Origin: Streptomyces luomodiensis
GTDB lineage: Bacteria > Actinomycetota > Actinomycetes > Streptomycetales > Streptomycetaceae
Direction of reading: 5' to 3'
Length of the DNA: 64,000 bases
Assembly (NCBI RefSeq): GCF_031679605.1
Contig: NZ_CP117522.1
Coordinates: 7,254,001 to 7,318,000, forward strand
Shown here: positions 19,974-29,294 of the stretch, one piece after another
How the letters are laid out: each line of letters opens with the position of its first letter
Position numbering within the stretch: the first letter of the stretch is position 1
Notes under the pieces: model-generated
The model's database searches: none
The model's input: the letters and a program-made list of their open reading frames with translations, nothing else
Told to the model about the DNA's origin: nothing
Program-made: the position numbers and the translations under genes

Positions 19974-21179
19974 ATGGGCGTGGAGACTCCGGGATCGCAG
20001 TCGTCGCTGCACCGGGCCAATCTCGAGCGGGTGGTCCGTGCGGTGCGCATGGCGGGCTCGCTGACCCAGGCGGAGATCGCCCGGTCCACCGGGCTGTCCG
20101 CCGCCACCGTCTCCAACATCGTGCGTGAGCTCAAGGACGGCGGGACGGTCGAGGTCACCCCCACCTCGGCGGGCGGCCGCCGGGCGCGCAGCGTCTCGCT
20201 CAGCGGGGACGCGGGCATCGTCGTCGGCGTGGACTTCGGCCATACGCATCTGCGCGTCGCCATCGGCAACCTCGCCCATCAGGTGCTGGCCGAGGAGGCC
20301 GAGCCGCTGGATGTGGACGCCTCCTCCTCGCAGGGGCTGGACCGGGCGGAGCAGCTGGTCAGCAGGCTGATCACGGCCAGCGGCCTGAGCCAGGACAAGG
20401 TGGTCGGCGTCGGTCTGGGCGTGCCCGCCCCGATCGATGTGGAGACCGGCACGCTGGGCTCGACCGCGATCCTGCCGGGCTGGGCGGGCACCAATCCGCG
20501 CGACGACCTGGCCCAGCGGCTCGGGGTGCCGGTGCATGTGGACAACGACGCCAACCTCGGCGCGCTCGGCGAGCTGGTCTGGGGGTCCGGGCGCGGGGTC
20601 GGCGACCTCGCGTACATCAAGGTCGCCGACGGTGTCGGCGCCGGGCTGGTGATCAGCGGGAAGATCTACCGCGGCCCCGGCGGCACGGCGGGCGAGATCG
20701 GCCACATCACCCTCGACGAGTCGGGACCGGTGTGCCGCTGTGGCAACCGCGGCTGTCTGGAGACCTTCACCGCGGCCCGGTATGTGCTGCCGCTGCTGCA
20801 TTCCAGCCATGGCGCGGATCTCACCGTGGAGCGCATGGTGCAGCTGGCCCGCGAGGGCGATCCGGGCTGCCGGCGGGTGATCGCGGACGTCGGCCGGCAC
20901 ATCGGCAGCGGGGTGGCCAACCTCTGCAATCTGATCAACCCCAGCCGGATGGTGCTGGGCGGCCATCTCGCCGAGGCGGGGGAGCTGGTGCTGGGCCCGA
21001 TCCGGGAGTCGGTCGCGCGGTACGCGATCCCCAGCGCGGCCCAGCAGCTGTCGGTGATGCCCGGGGCGCTCGGCGGCCGGGCCGAGGTGCTGGGCGCACT
21101 CGCGCTGGTGCTCAGCGAGATGGGGGATTCGACGCTGCTGGACGGGGCGCTCTCGGCGGGGACTCCGGCCCTCACCTGA
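19974..21179 (+). CDS. rok7B7: ROK-family transcriptional regulator (Rok7B7 type)
   Basis: Sugar-responsive regulator of the ROK family, 401 residues. Its position between ngcEFG and xylFGH is that of Rok7B7, a Streptomyces regulator known to influence xylose transport, carbon catabolite control and antibiotic production. An N-terminal winged helix-turn-helix (SLTQAEIARSTGLSAATVSN, about 28-50) is followed by the actin-like ROK domain: the phosphate-loop-like GVDFGHTHLRVAIGN and the zinc/ROK signature GEIGHITLDESGPVCRCGNR with GCLETF. The ATG at 19974 (MGVETPGSQSSLHRAN) has GGGAG close upstream; the longer in-frame start at 19869 adds a non-conserved leader. Likely targets are itself and xylFGH. 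Confidence 0.88.
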   Translation: MGVETPGSQSSLHRANLERVVRAVRMAGSLTQAEIARSTGLSAATVSNIVRELKDGGTVEVTPTSAGGRRARSVSLSGDAGIVVGVDFGHTHLRVAIGNLAHQVLAEEAEPLDVDASSSQGLDRAEQLVSRLITASGLSQDKVVGVGLGVPAPIDVETGTLGSTAILPGWAGTNPRDDLAQRLGVPVHVDNDANLGALGELVWGSGRGVGDLAYIKVADGVGAGLVISGKIYRGPGGTAGEIGHITLDESGPVCRCGNRGCLETFTAARYVLPLLHSSHGADLTVERMVQLAREGDPGCRRVIADVGRHIGSGVANLCNLINPSRMVLGGHLAEAGELVLGPIRESVARYAIPSAAQQLSVMPGALGGRAEVLGALALVLSEMGDSTLLDGALSAGTPALT

Positions 21180-21277
21180 CCGCCGGGGGGACCGCGGCTG
21201 GTGGCTCAGGTCTTGCCTGAACGCCTTTGTCCGGTCACGCTCCGTCTATCCGTCCTGTACGGCTGCGTTCACTCAGA

Positions 21278-21306
21278 TAACGAATGGCACCGTTGCCATC
21301 TCGTTA
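21278..21306. promoter_or_regulatory. Operator-like inverted repeat before xylF
   Basis: TAACGA-ATGGCA at 21278-21289 is mirrored by TGCCAT-C-TCGTTA ending at 21306: 12-bp arms with one bulged base around a 4-bp centre. It lies 93 bp before xylF, a natural position for control by the adjacent ROK regulator or another sugar regulator. Confidence 0.5.
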
Positions 21307-21398
21307 AGGATTTACTTCTTGACGCCATGTTGGCGGCCGAGTTGACTTCGAGCCACCTCGGCCGCAATGACGCGGCCTCGTCAGGGAGGTCACCCCCA

Positions 21399-22502
21399 AT
21401 GAACGCAACGATGCGTCGCGTCGCCCTCGCCGCTTCTGTCGTCTCCATGACTGTCGCCCTCGCCGCATGTGGTTCGGCGAAGGAGGCCGGCGACAACAAG
21501 TCGGATGAGAAGAAGAAGACCGGTCCGCTCACCATCGGGCTGCTACTGCCCGAGGACCAGACGGCGAGATACGAGAATTTCGACCGGCCTTTCGTCACCG
21601 AGAAGGTCAAGGCGATCTGTGCGGACTGCAAGATCGTTTACGTCAACGCCAAGTCGGACCCCTCGCTCCAGCAGCAGCAGGTCGACTCGATGATCACCAA
21701 GAAGGTTGACGCGATCATCCTCGACTCGGTGGACTCCAAGTCGATCGCCAGCTCGGTCCGGAAGGCCGACGAGGCCGGTATCCCGGTGGTCGCCTACGAC
21801 CGGCTCGCCGAGGGCCCGGTCTCCGCCTACACCTCGTTCGACAACGAGACGGTCGGCAAGGTCCAGGGCCAGGCGCTGCTCAAGGCGCTGGGCAGCAAGG
21901 CCAAGAGCGGCAAGATCGTCATGCTCAACGGCTGGGAGGCCGACCCCAACGCCGCCATGTTCAAGAAGGGCGCCCTCTCCGTGCTGAAGGGCAAGGTGAA
22001 CATCGGCAAGTCCTACGACGTGGACCGCTGGCTGGCGGACAAGGCCAACGAGGCCATGACGGGCGCCATTTCCTCGCTCGGCAAGGACAACATCGTCGGC
22101 GTCTACTCGGCCAACGACAGCATGGCGGGCGGCGCGATCACCGCGCTCAAGAGCGGCGGCGTCGACCCGCTGCCCCCGGTCACCGGCCAGGACGCCGAAA
22201 TCGAGGGCGTGCGCCGGGTGGTCTCCGGTGAGCAGTACATGAGCGTCTACAAGTCCTACCTGGACGAGGCCACCGCCGCCGCGGAGATGGCCGTCGCGCT
22301 CGGCCGCGGGGAGAAGGTCAACGAGTCCAACACGGTCGACAGCCCCACCACCAAGGACATCCCGGCGACGCTGATCACTCCGGTCTCGCTGACCAAGGAG
22401 AACATCAAGGACACCGTCATCAAGGACGGGATCTACAAGGTCGACCAGATCTGCACCGCCAAGTACAAGGCGGCGTGCGAAGAGGCCGGTCTCCTGAAGT
22501 AG
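21399..22502 (+). CDS. xylF: Xylose-type ABC transporter solute-binding lipoprotein
   Basis: Periplasmic-binding-protein-like lipoprotein of the ribose/xylose class, 367 residues, presenting a pentose (probably D-xylose) to XylG/XylH. The signal peptide ends in lipobox LAAC with the lipidated Cys at 24. Typical features are KKVDAIILDSVDSKSIASSV, AGIPVVAYDRLAEGPVSAYT, and VYSANDSMAGGAITAL. The ATG at 21399 has AGGGAGG upstream. An inverted repeat about 100 bp upstream is a candidate operator. It is the first gene of the xylFGH operon. Confidence 0.9.
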   Translation: MNATMRRVALAASVVSMTVALAACGSAKEAGDNKSDEKKKTGPLTIGLLLPEDQTARYENFDRPFVTEKVKAICADCKIVYVNAKSDPSLQQQQVDSMITKKVDAIILDSVDSKSIASSVRKADEAGIPVVAYDRLAEGPVSAYTSFDNETVGKVQGQALLKALGSKAKSGKIVMLNGWEADPNAAMFKKGALSVLKGKVNIGKSYDVDRWLADKANEAMTGAISSLGKDNIVGVYSANDSMAGGAITALKSGGVDPLPPVTGQDAEIEGVRRVVSGEQYMSVYKSYLDEATAAAEMAVALGRGEKVNESNTVDSPTTKDIPATLITPVSLTKENIKDTVIKDGIYKVDQICTAKYKAACEEAGLLK

Positions 22503-22623
22503 CGGCGCGGGGCCGCCCGTAACCCCCGTGGCCGGCCCGCCCGCCCCCCGATACCCCCCATCCGAGGGGAGAGCGCGCTCTCCCCTCCGTCACACAGCAG
22601 GGATCTCCCTGCCCGGAACGGAG

Positions 22624-23412
22624 ATGGCCATCGTGCCGAACGGACCCGTGTTGGCGTTGCGCGGGATCTCCAAGCGGTTCGGCGCCGTCCAGGCGCTCAC
22701 CGACATCCATCTGGAGGTCCACGCCGGTGAAGTCGTCGCCCTGGTGGGCGACAACGGCGCCGGCAAGTCGACCCTCGTCAAGACCATCGCCGGAGTCGGC
22801 CCCGCCGACGAGGGCGTTCTCGAGTGGCAGGGCAAGCCCGTCCAGGTCACCCGGCCGCATGACGCCCAGGAGCTGGGCATCGCGACCGTCTACCAGGACC
22901 TCGCCCTCTGCGACAACATCGACGTCGTCGGCAACCTCTTCCTCGGCCGCGAGATCCTGCGCGCCGGGGTGCTCGACGAGGTCGAAATGGAGCGCCGCTC
23001 CCGTGAGTTGCTCCAGACGCTGTCGATCCGCATCCCCAGCGTGCGGATTCCGATCGCCTCGCTCTCGGGCGGCCAGCGGCAGACCGTCGCCATCGCCCGT
23101 TCGATGCTCGGCGAGCCCAAGCTGGTGATCCTGGACGAGCCGACCGCCGCCCTCGGCGTCGAGCAGACCGCGCAGGTCCTGGACCTGGTCGAGCGGCTGC
23201 GCGACCGCGGCCTCGCCGTCATCCTCATCAGCCACAACATGGCCGACGTCAAGGCCGTCGCGGACCGGGTCGCGGTGCTGCGGCTGGGCCGTAACAACGG
23301 CACCTTCGATGTGAAGAGCACCTCTCAGGAAGAGATCATTTCCGCCATCACCGGCGCCACGGACAACGCCGTGACCCGCCGCAAGGCGCGTACCGGGGAG
23401 GTCGCCAAGTGA
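22624..23412 (+). CDS. xylG: Xylose-type ABC transporter ATP-binding protein (single-domain)
   Basis: ATPase of the pentose importer, 262 residues. Walker A is GDNGAGKST, the signature is LSGGQRQ, Walker B is LVILDEPTAAL, and the H-loop is in LISHN. Enterobacterial XylG/RbsA ATPases are tandem two-domain proteins of about 500 residues. This one has a single nucleotide-binding domain, as usual in actinobacterial XylG, so it should act as a homodimer. The ATG at 22624 follows GGAACGGAG. The stop overlaps the xylH start (GTGA), indicating translational coupling. Confidence 0.9.
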   Translation: MAIVPNGPVLALRGISKRFGAVQALTDIHLEVHAGEVVALVGDNGAGKSTLVKTIAGVGPADEGVLEWQGKPVQVTRPHDAQELGIATVYQDLALCDNIDVVGNLFLGREILRAGVLDEVEMERRSRELLQTLSIRIPSVRIPIASLSGGQRQTVAIARSMLGEPKLVILDEPTAALGVEQTAQVLDLVERLRDRGLAVILISHNMADVKAVADRVAVLRLGRNNGTFDVKSTSQEEIISAITGATDNAVTRRKARTGEVAK

Positions 23413-24743
23413 CCACCAATGTCCACAAGACCAACGGCGGCCCGTCGAACGGCGGCAAGAACGGCAAGGGCGGCAACAAGGTGAGCGCCCCGGCCGACGC
23501 CAACCCCGTCGCCAAGGACGCGGTCACCGTCGTCGACCCCCGGCTGCTGGTCCGCCAGGAGGGCTTCAAGGGCTATCTGACGGAGTTCGGCCGCAAGATG
23601 CGCAGCGGCGATCTGGGCGCGGTCCCGGTCATCGTCGGCATCGCCATCATCTGGGCGGTCTTCCAGTGGAAGGACAGCGCCTTCCTCTCGCCCAAGAACC
23701 TCTCCGACCTCTCCATCCTGCTCGGCGGCACCGGCATGATCTCGGTCGGCATCGTCTTCGTGCTGCTGCTCGGTGAGATCGACCTGTCCGTCGGCTCGGT
23801 CAGCGGTCTGGCCTCCGCCGTCCTGGCGGTGCTCAACGTCAATCACGGGGTGCCCGAGGGGATCGCGGTGATCGCCGCGCTCGCCAGCGGCGCGGCCCTC
23901 GGCGCGCTGCACGGCTTCTTCTTCGCCAAGATCGGAGTCCCGGCGTTCGTCGTGACCCTGGCCGGTCTGCTGGCCTGGAACGGTCTGATGCTCCAGGTGC
24001 TCGGCACCACCGGCACCATCAGCATCGACGACGACAGCTTCGTGCGTACGCTCACCGCCCACTACTTCAGCCAGCTCATCGCCGCGTACGGGGCGGCCAC
24101 GATCGCCACGGCGGCCTTCTTCCTGGCCCAGTTCCTGGACAGCAGGCGCCGTAAGGCGGTCGGCATTCCCTCGCGGCCGCTGAGCGAGATCCTGGTGCGG
24201 ACGGCCGTGCTCGCCGTGATCGTCTTCGCCGCGGCGTGGCGGCTCAACGAGTACAAGGGGCTGCCCCTCGGCCTGGTGATCTTCGTGGTGGTGCTGGTGA
24301 CCCTGGACTTCGTGGTCCGCCGCACCTCCTACGGGCGCAAGGTGATCGCCCTGGGCGGCAGCGTCGAGGCCGCCCGCCGTGCGGGTATCAACGTGGTCGC
24401 CATCCGGATCTCGGTGTACTCGCTGGCCGGACTGATGGCCGCGTGCGGCGGACTCATGATCGCCTCCCGGGTCGGCTCCGCCAGCCAGCAGGCCGGCACC
24501 GGCAACCTGCTGATGGAGGCCATCGCGGCCGCGGTCATCGGCGGCACCAGCCTCTTCGGCGGCCGCGGCTCGGTCTGGTCGGCGCTGCTCGGCATGCTGG
24601 TCATCGGCTCGATCTCGTCCGGGATGAACCTGCTGGGCGTCGCGAACTCCGTCCAGTACATGATCACCGGCGGTGTGCTGCTGGCCGCCGTCGTCATCGA
24701 CTCGGTGTCGCGGAGAACACAGCGTTCCGCGGGTCGCGGTTAG
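23409..24743 (+). CDS. xylH: Xylose-type ABC transporter permease
   Basis: Membrane subunit of the pentose importer, 444 residues, of the RbsC/XylH family. About 75 hydrophilic Gly/Lys-rich residues precede the first of roughly ten membrane helices. Conserved parts include [20 protein letters not shown], a hallmark of the family, and the C-terminal [20 protein letters not shown]. The GTG at 23409 overlaps the xylG stop by 4 bp. A hairpin terminator follows. Confidence 0.92.
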   Translation: MTTNVHKTNGGPSNGGKNGKGGNKVSAPADANPVAKDAVTVVDPRLLVRQEGFKGYLTEFGRKMRSGDLGAVPVIVGIAIIWAVFQWKDSAFLSPKNLSDLSILLGGTGMISVGIVFVLLLGEIDLSVGSVSGLASAVLAVLNVNHGVPEGIAVIAALASGAALGALHGFFFAKIGVPAFVVTLAGLLAWNGLMLQVLGTTGTISIDDDSFVRTLTAHYFSQLIAAYGAATIATAAFFLAQFLDSRRRKAVGIPSRPLSEILVRTAVLAVIVFAAAWRLNEYKGLPLGLVIFVVVLVTLDFVVRRTSYGRKVIALGGSVEAARRAGINVVAIRISVYSLAGLMAACGGLMIASRVGSASQQAGTGNLLMEAIAAAVIGGTSLFGGRGSVWSALLGMLVIGSISSGMNLLGVANSVQYMITGGVLLAAVVIDSVSRRTQRSAGRG

Positions 24744-24758
24744 CCCCGATGTCCGGCC

Positions 24759-24794
24759 GGCTGCCCGGTGCCTCCCCGGAGGCGCCGGGCAGCC
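24759..24794 (+). terminator. Hairpin terminator of xylFGH
   Basis: 17-bp stem with one G-T pair (24759-24775 with 24778-24794), 15 bp after the xylH stop. Confidence 0.75.
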
Positions 24795-24910
24795 GTGTGT
24801 ACGGGCGCCGTAGGGCTTCCGGGGTGCTCGGTCTTCCGGCCGGTGGACGGAACATTAGACTCGGGCGGACGGCAAGGTTCCATGGAGACGCTCGAAGCAA
24901 GGAGGCACGG

Positions 24911-26875
24911 GTGCTGCTGACCCGCATCACGGGACCGCGCGATCTGGACCGGCTCGCTCCGGAGGAGCTGGACCAGCTGGCCGCGGAGATCCGCACCTTT
25001 CTCGTCGACGCCGTCTCCAAGACCGGTGGTCATCTCGGCCCCAATCTCGGCGTGGTGGAGCTGACCATCGCCCTGCACCGGGTCTTCGACTCGCCCCGGG
25101 ACAAGGTGCTGCTGGACACCGGGCACCAGAGCTATGTGCACAAGCTGCTCACCGGCCGGCAGGACTTTTCCAAGCTCAAGAGCAAGGGCGGTTTGTCCGG
25201 TTATCCCTCGCGGGCCGAGTCCGAGCACGACGTCATCGAGAACAGCCACGCCTCGACCGTCCTGGGCTGGGCCGAGGGCATCGCCAAGGCCAATGAGCTG
25301 CTGGGCAAGCAGGACCATGTGGTCGCCGTGATCGGCGACGGCGCGCTGACCGGCGGTATGGCCTGGGAGGCGCTCAACAACATCGCCGCCGCCAAGAACC
25401 GTCCGCTGGTCATCGTGGTCAACGACAACGAGCGCTCCTACGGCCCGACCATCGGCGGCCTCGCGAACCACCTCGCCACCCTCCGTACCACCGACGGCTA
25501 TGAGCGCTTCCTGGCCCGTGGCAAGGACCTGCTGGAGCGCACCCCGGTCGTCGGCAGGCCGCTGTACGAGACCCTGCACGGCGCAAAGAAGGGGCTGAAG
25601 GACTTCATCACCCCGCAGGGCATGTTCGAGGACCTCGGGCTGAAGTACGTCGGCCCGATCGACGGCCACGACATCGAGGCGCTGGAGTCGGCGCTGCACC
25701 GGGCGAAGCGTTTCGGTGGCCCGGTCATCGTGCACTGCCTCACCGAGAAGGGCCGCGGCTACCAGCCCGCCCTTCAGGACGAGGCGGACCGCTTCCACGC
25801 CGTCGGCAAGATCCACCCGGACACCGGACTGCCGATCTCGGCCGGCGGTGCCGACTGGACCTCGGTCTTCGGCGAGGAGATGGTCAAGCTCGGCGAGGAG
25901 CGCGAGGACATCGTCGCGATCACGGCGGCCATGCTGCATCCGGTCGGGCTCACCGAGTTCGCCAAGCGCTTCCCGGACCGGGTCTACGACGTGGGCATCG
26001 CCGAGCAGCACGCGGCGGTCTCCGCCGCCGGGCTCGCCACCGGCGGACTCCACCCGGTCTTCGCCGTCTACGCCACCTTCCTCAACCGCGCCTTCGACCA
26101 GGTCCTGATGGATGTGGCCCTGCACAAGTGCGGGGTGACGTTCGTGCTGGACCGCGCCGGTATCACCGGTACCGACGGGGCCTCGCACAACGGCATGTGG
26201 GACATGTCGCTCCTCCAGGTCGTCCCGGGCCTGCGGATCGCCGCCCCGCGCGACGCCGACCAGGTCCGCGCCCAGCTGCGCGAGGCCGTGGAGGTGGCGG
26301 ACGCGCCGACCGTGGTGCGCTACTCCAAGGGCGCGGTGGGCCCGGCGGTCGCGGCCGTCGGCAGGATCGGCGGTATGGACGTGCTGCGGGAGCCCGCGGC
26401 GGCCGACCGGGACCGGCCCGATGTACTGCTGGTGTCGGTGGGCGCGCTGGCCCCGATGTGCCTGGAAGTCGCCGACCTTCTCGACAAACAGGGCATTTCC
26501 ACTACGGTGGTCGACCCGCGCTGGGTCAAGCCGGTCGACGAGGAACTGCCCGCCCTCGCCGAGCGCCACCGCGTCGTCGTCACCGTCGAGGACAACAGCC
26601 GGGTCGGCGGTGTGGGCTCCGCCATCGCCCAGGCGCTGCGCGACTCGGGCGTCGACATGCCGGTGCGCGACTTCGGCATCCCGCCGCGCTTCCTCGACCA
26701 TGCCTCCCGTAAGGAGATCATGGCGGAGATCGGGCTGACCGCGCCGGACATCGCCCGGCAGGTCACCGGGCTGGTCTCGCGGATCGGCGGGCGCTACGGG
26801 AACGAGTCCGCGGGCGCGGGCTCCCAGGGCGCCGGTGTGACCCGGTCGACGACGGCCGAGCCGGTGCGCGACTGA
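24911..26875 (+). CDS. dxs: 1-deoxy-D-xylulose-5-phosphate synthase
   Basis: Thiamine-diphosphate enzyme that condenses pyruvate and glyceraldehyde-3-phosphate, the first step of the MEP isoprenoid pathway. The product is 654 residues, the normal length. Visible motifs are [14 protein letters not shown], the ThDP/Mg motif GDGALTGG with N in EALNN, the glutamate region [14 protein letters not shown], and the C-terminal transketolase domain ([14 protein letters not shown]). The GTG at 24911 is preceded by AAGGAGG at 7 nt, decisive against the longer upstream frame. A strong hairpin follows. It is monocistronic. Confidence 0.96.
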   Translation: MLLTRITGPRDLDRLAPEELDQLAAEIRTFLVDAVSKTGGHLGPNLGVVELTIALHRVFDSPRDKVLLDTGHQSYVHKLLTGRQDFSKLKSKGGLSGYPSRAESEHDVIENSHASTVLGWAEGIAKANELLGKQDHVVAVIGDGALTGGMAWEALNNIAAAKNRPLVIVVNDNERSYGPTIGGLANHLATLRTTDGYERFLARGKDLLERTPVVGRPLYETLHGAKKGLKDFITPQGMFEDLGLKYVGPIDGHDIEALESALHRAKRFGGPVIVHCLTEKGRGYQPALQDEADRFHAVGKIHPDTGLPISAGGADWTSVFGEEMVKLGEEREDIVAITAAMLHPVGLTEFAKRFPDRVYDVGIAEQHAAVSAAGLATGGLHPVFAVYATFLNRAFDQVLMDVALHKCGVTFVLDRAGITGTDGASHNGMWDMSLLQVVPGLRIAAPRDADQVRAQLREAVEVADAPTVVRYSKGAVGPAVAAVGRIGGMDVLREPAAADRDRPDVLLVSVGALAPMCLEVADLLDKQGISTTVVDPRWVKPVDEELPALAERHRVVVTVEDNSRVGGVGSAIAQALRDSGVDMPVRDFGIPPRFLDHASRKEIMAEIGLTAPDIARQVTGLVSRIGGRYGNESAGAGSQGAGVTRSTTAEPVRD

Positions 26876-26911
26876 GCCACCGGGCCACCCCCCGCCCCAC
26901 AACGCCTTCCC

Positions 26912-26954
26912 CGCTGGGCCGGCCGGAGCGTTTCCTGCTCCGACCGGCCCAGCG
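26912..26954 (+). terminator. Hairpin terminator of dxs
   Basis: 18-bp stem with one mismatch (26912-26929 with 26937-26954), 7-nt loop containing TTT, 37 bp after the stop codon. Confidence 0.8.
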
Positions 26955-27080
26955 TGCGTCCCGCGACCCCGCCCCCATCGGGTGAATCGGCGTGCGCCCC
27001 GGGTGTGCGCGCCGCGCTCCCGCCCGTCTGGCAGAACCATGGGCGCGCACGGGGCACGGGCAGGCGTGGAGGTGGCACCG

Positions 27081-28637
27081 GTGAGCGAGCGGAAACCCGG
27101 CGGCGGCCCTGGTGGCGGCTCCGGCGGCGCCGGCGGCTCCGGCCGTACGGTCCGGCGCGCGTACTTGCGGACGAAGTCGATCGAACAGTCCATCAGGGAC
27201 ACCGAGGAGCCCGAGCACGCCCTGACCCGGTCGCTGTCCGCCCTGGACCTCACGGTCTTCGGCGTCGGCGTGATCATCGGCACCGGCATCTTCGTCCTCA
27301 CCGGAGCCGTCGCCAAGCAGCAGGCGGGCCCCGCGACCGCGCTCGCCTTCATCGTCGCGGGCATCGTCTGCGGGCTGGCCGCCCTCTGCTACGCCGAGTT
27401 CGCCTCGACCGTGCCGGTGGCCGGGTCCGCGTACACCTTCTCGTACGCCTCACTGGGCGAGCTGCCCGCCTGGATCATCGGCTGGGACCTGGTGCTGGAG
27501 TTCGCGCTCGGCACCGCCGTGGTCGCGGTCGGCTGGGCCGGCTACATCCGCTCCCTGCTGGCCAACGCCGACTGGCGGTTGCCCAGTGCGCTGTCCGGCC
27601 CCGACGTGGCACACGGCTTCTCCTTCGACGTGCTCGCCGCCGCGCTGGTGCTGGTGATCACCGCGATCCTCGTCCTCGGGATGAAGCTCTCCGCACGCGT
27701 CACCTCGGTGGTCGTCGCGATCAAGGTGGCCGTGGTGCTGCTCGTCATCATCGCGGGCTCCTTCTTCATCGACCCGGCCAACTACCACCCCTTCATCCCC
27801 GAGGCCAAGGGCACGATCTCGGGTTCCGGATTCGGCGCGCCCCTGATCCAGCTGATGTTCGGCTACCAGCCGACGACCTTCGGCGTCGAGGGCATCTTCA
27901 CCGCCGCCGCCGTGGTCTTCTTCGCCTTCATCGGCTTCGACGTCGTGGCGACCGCGGCGGAGGAGACCAGGCACCCCCAGCGGGACATGCCCCGCGGCAT
28001 CCTCGGCTCGCTCCTCATCTGCACCGCGCTCTACGTCGCCGTGTCCATCGTGGTCACCGGGATGCAGAAGTACACCCGGCTGTCCGTGGACGCCCCGCTC
28101 GCCGACGCCTTCAAGGCCACCGGACACCCCTTCTACGCGGGCGTCATCAGCTTCGGCGCGGCGGTCGGGCTCACCACGGTGTGCATGATCCTGCTGCTCG
28201 GCCAGAGCCGGGTGTTCTTCGCGATGAGCCGGGACGGGCTGCTGCCCAGGTTCTTCTCCCGGGTGCATCCGCGCTTCGGCACGCCGTACCGCTCGACGAT
28301 CCTGCTCGGCGTGCTCATCGCCGTCGTCGCGGGGTTCACCAGCATCTCCCAGCTGGCGGCCCTGGTGAACATCGGCACGCTCTTCGCCTTCGTCGTGGTC
28401 GCGCTCGGTGTGCCCATCCTCCGCCGCACCCGGCCCGACCTGCCCCGCGCCTTCCGCACGCCCTGGGTGCCGGTGCTGCCGATGCTGTCGGTGGCCGCCT
28501 CGGTGTGGCTGATGCTCAATCTGCCCGCCGAGACCTGGCTGCGGTTCGCGGTGTGGATGGTCATCGGCCTGGTCGTCTACTTCCTGTACGGCCACCGCCA
28601 CAGCCGGGTGAATGAGGTGGGTGCGCGTACGGAGTAG
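27081..28637 (+). CDS. APC-superfamily amino acid permease (cationic amino acid transporter-like)
   Basis: Secondary transporter of the amino acid-polyamine-cation superfamily, close to the CAT/YfnA branch; probably imports an amino acid. The product is 518 residues. About 50 Gly-rich and basic N-terminal residues are followed by 12 or more predicted membrane helices. The first helix contains the APC signature VGVIIGTGIFVLTG. AEETRHPQRDMPRGI is the conserved loop between helices 6 and 7, and GQSRVFFAMSRDGLLP follows in the loop after helix 8. The GTG at 27081 has GGAGGT at 7 nt. It stands alone downstream of dxs. The exact substrate is unknown. Confidence 0.88.
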   Translation: MSERKPGGGPGGGSGGAGGSGRTVRRAYLRTKSIEQSIRDTEEPEHALTRSLSALDLTVFGVGVIIGTGIFVLTGAVAKQQAGPATALAFIVAGIVCGLAALCYAEFASTVPVAGSAYTFSYASLGELPAWIIGWDLVLEFALGTAVVAVGWAGYIRSLLANADWRLPSALSGPDVAHGFSFDVLAAALVLVITAILVLGMKLSARVTSVVVAIKVAVVLLVIIAGSFFIDPANYHPFIPEAKGTISGSGFGAPLIQLMFGYQPTTFGVEGIFTAAAVVFFAFIGFDVVATAAEETRHPQRDMPRGILGSLLICTALYVAVSIVVTGMQKYTRLSVDAPLADAFKATGHPFYAGVISFGAAVGLTTVCMILLLGQSRVFFAMSRDGLLPRFFSRVHPRFGTPYRSTILLGVLIAVVAGFTSISQLAALVNIGTLFAFVVVALGVPILRRTRPDLPRAFRTPWVPVLPMLSVAASVWLMLNLPAETWLRFAVWMVIGLVVYFLYGHRHSRVNEVGARTE

Positions 28638-28644
28638 GGCGGTT

Positions 28645-28832
28645 CGCGAGACGCCGGGCAGGGGCTTGCGGCGAGACGTCCGGCGGGGGCTTGGGAGGGA
28701 CCCATGACGAGACGTCCGGCTGGGGCCTGGCAGGGACCCATGACGAGACGTCCGGCAGGGGGGGGCCGGGCACGGGCCTACGACGACACGTCCGGCACGG
28801 GCCTGGGCAGGGCCCTATGACGAGACGTCCGG
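28645..28832. repeat. 36-40-bp tandem repeat copying the 3' end of the NYN gene
   Basis: On the minus strand five to six units begin CCGGACGTCTCGTCATAGG and run 36-40 bp each, from 28832 down to about 28645. The first unit encodes the last residues of the NYN protein (PDVSS) and its stop codon. The next unit keeps a TAG at the same place, while the third and fourth have TGG instead. The array fills the gap to the APC gene. Confidence 0.8.
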
Positions 28833-29225
28833 GCGGACCGTCCGGGGGCCCGTCACCTGCGCGCCCAGGTCCATGACCCGCGCCCGCAGCCCCCGGTCCG
28901 CCGTCACCACCAGGCAGTCGCGCCCCTTTTCGCGGGCGTCCGCCACCACCGCCACGATGTGGTCGTCGCCGCTGCCCGGCGCGTCCTCCACCCGTACGTC
29001 CCCCGCCGGCTCGACCCCGCGCGCCGCGCCCTCGACGACCATCACGATGTCCACCGGAGGGCGGGTGGCCCAGTCGGGCACGCCCGGACGGGGTGGGAGT
29101 CCGGCCCCGGGAAGGCCGGCCAGACGGTCGCGGAGCCGCTCGGCGGCGCCGCGGCGGTCGCGCCACCAGCCGTCGGGGACCGAGCCGATCACATTGGCGG
29201 CATCGACCACCACAAGGCCATCCAT
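28815..29225 (-). CDS. NYN-domain (PIN-like) protein, putative ribonuclease
   Basis: Small cytoplasmic protein, 136 residues, with the NYN/PIN-like nuclease fold. Motifs are VVVDAANVIGSVPDGWWRDR (first acidic site), DIVMVVEG, the acidic GSGDDHIVAVVADA, and CLVVTADRGLRARV (third acidic site). These acidic residues are the expected metal-binding set. NYN proteins usually act on RNA; no target is known here. The ATG at 29225 lies inside the inverted repeat 29221-29247, with no ribosome site, so the mRNA may be leaderless. The C-terminal PDVSS and stop are part of a tandem repeat. It diverges from the beta-propeller gene. Confidence 0.82.
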   Translation of the reverse strand: MDGLVVVDAANVIGSVPDGWWRDRRGAAERLRDRLAGLPGAGLPPRPGVPDWATRPPVDIVMVVEGAARGVEPAGDVRVEDAPGSGDDHIVAVVADAREKGRDCLVVTADRGLRARVMDLGAQVTGPRTVRPDVSS

Positions 29226-29247
29226 AGTCCGAGCAAATTACTATGGA
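29221..29247. promoter_or_regulatory. Inverted repeat spanning the NYN start codon
   Basis: TCCATAGT (29221-29228) and ACTATGGA (29240-29247) form 8-bp arms around 11 bp. The left arm contains the NYN start codon. It sits in the 69-bp divergent gap and could be an operator for both genes, or act on start-codon access in the NYN mRNA. Confidence 0.4.
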
Positions 29248-29294
29248 CATCGTTCATTCGGAGGTAACGGCTCGGGGAAGGTTGGCAGCGAGCC

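Noticed and set aside
22624..23412. xylG as a truncated pseudogene because it has one ATPase domain
   Set aside because: All ATPase motifs are intact, the 262-residue length is usual for actinobacterial XylG, and it is coupled to xylH.
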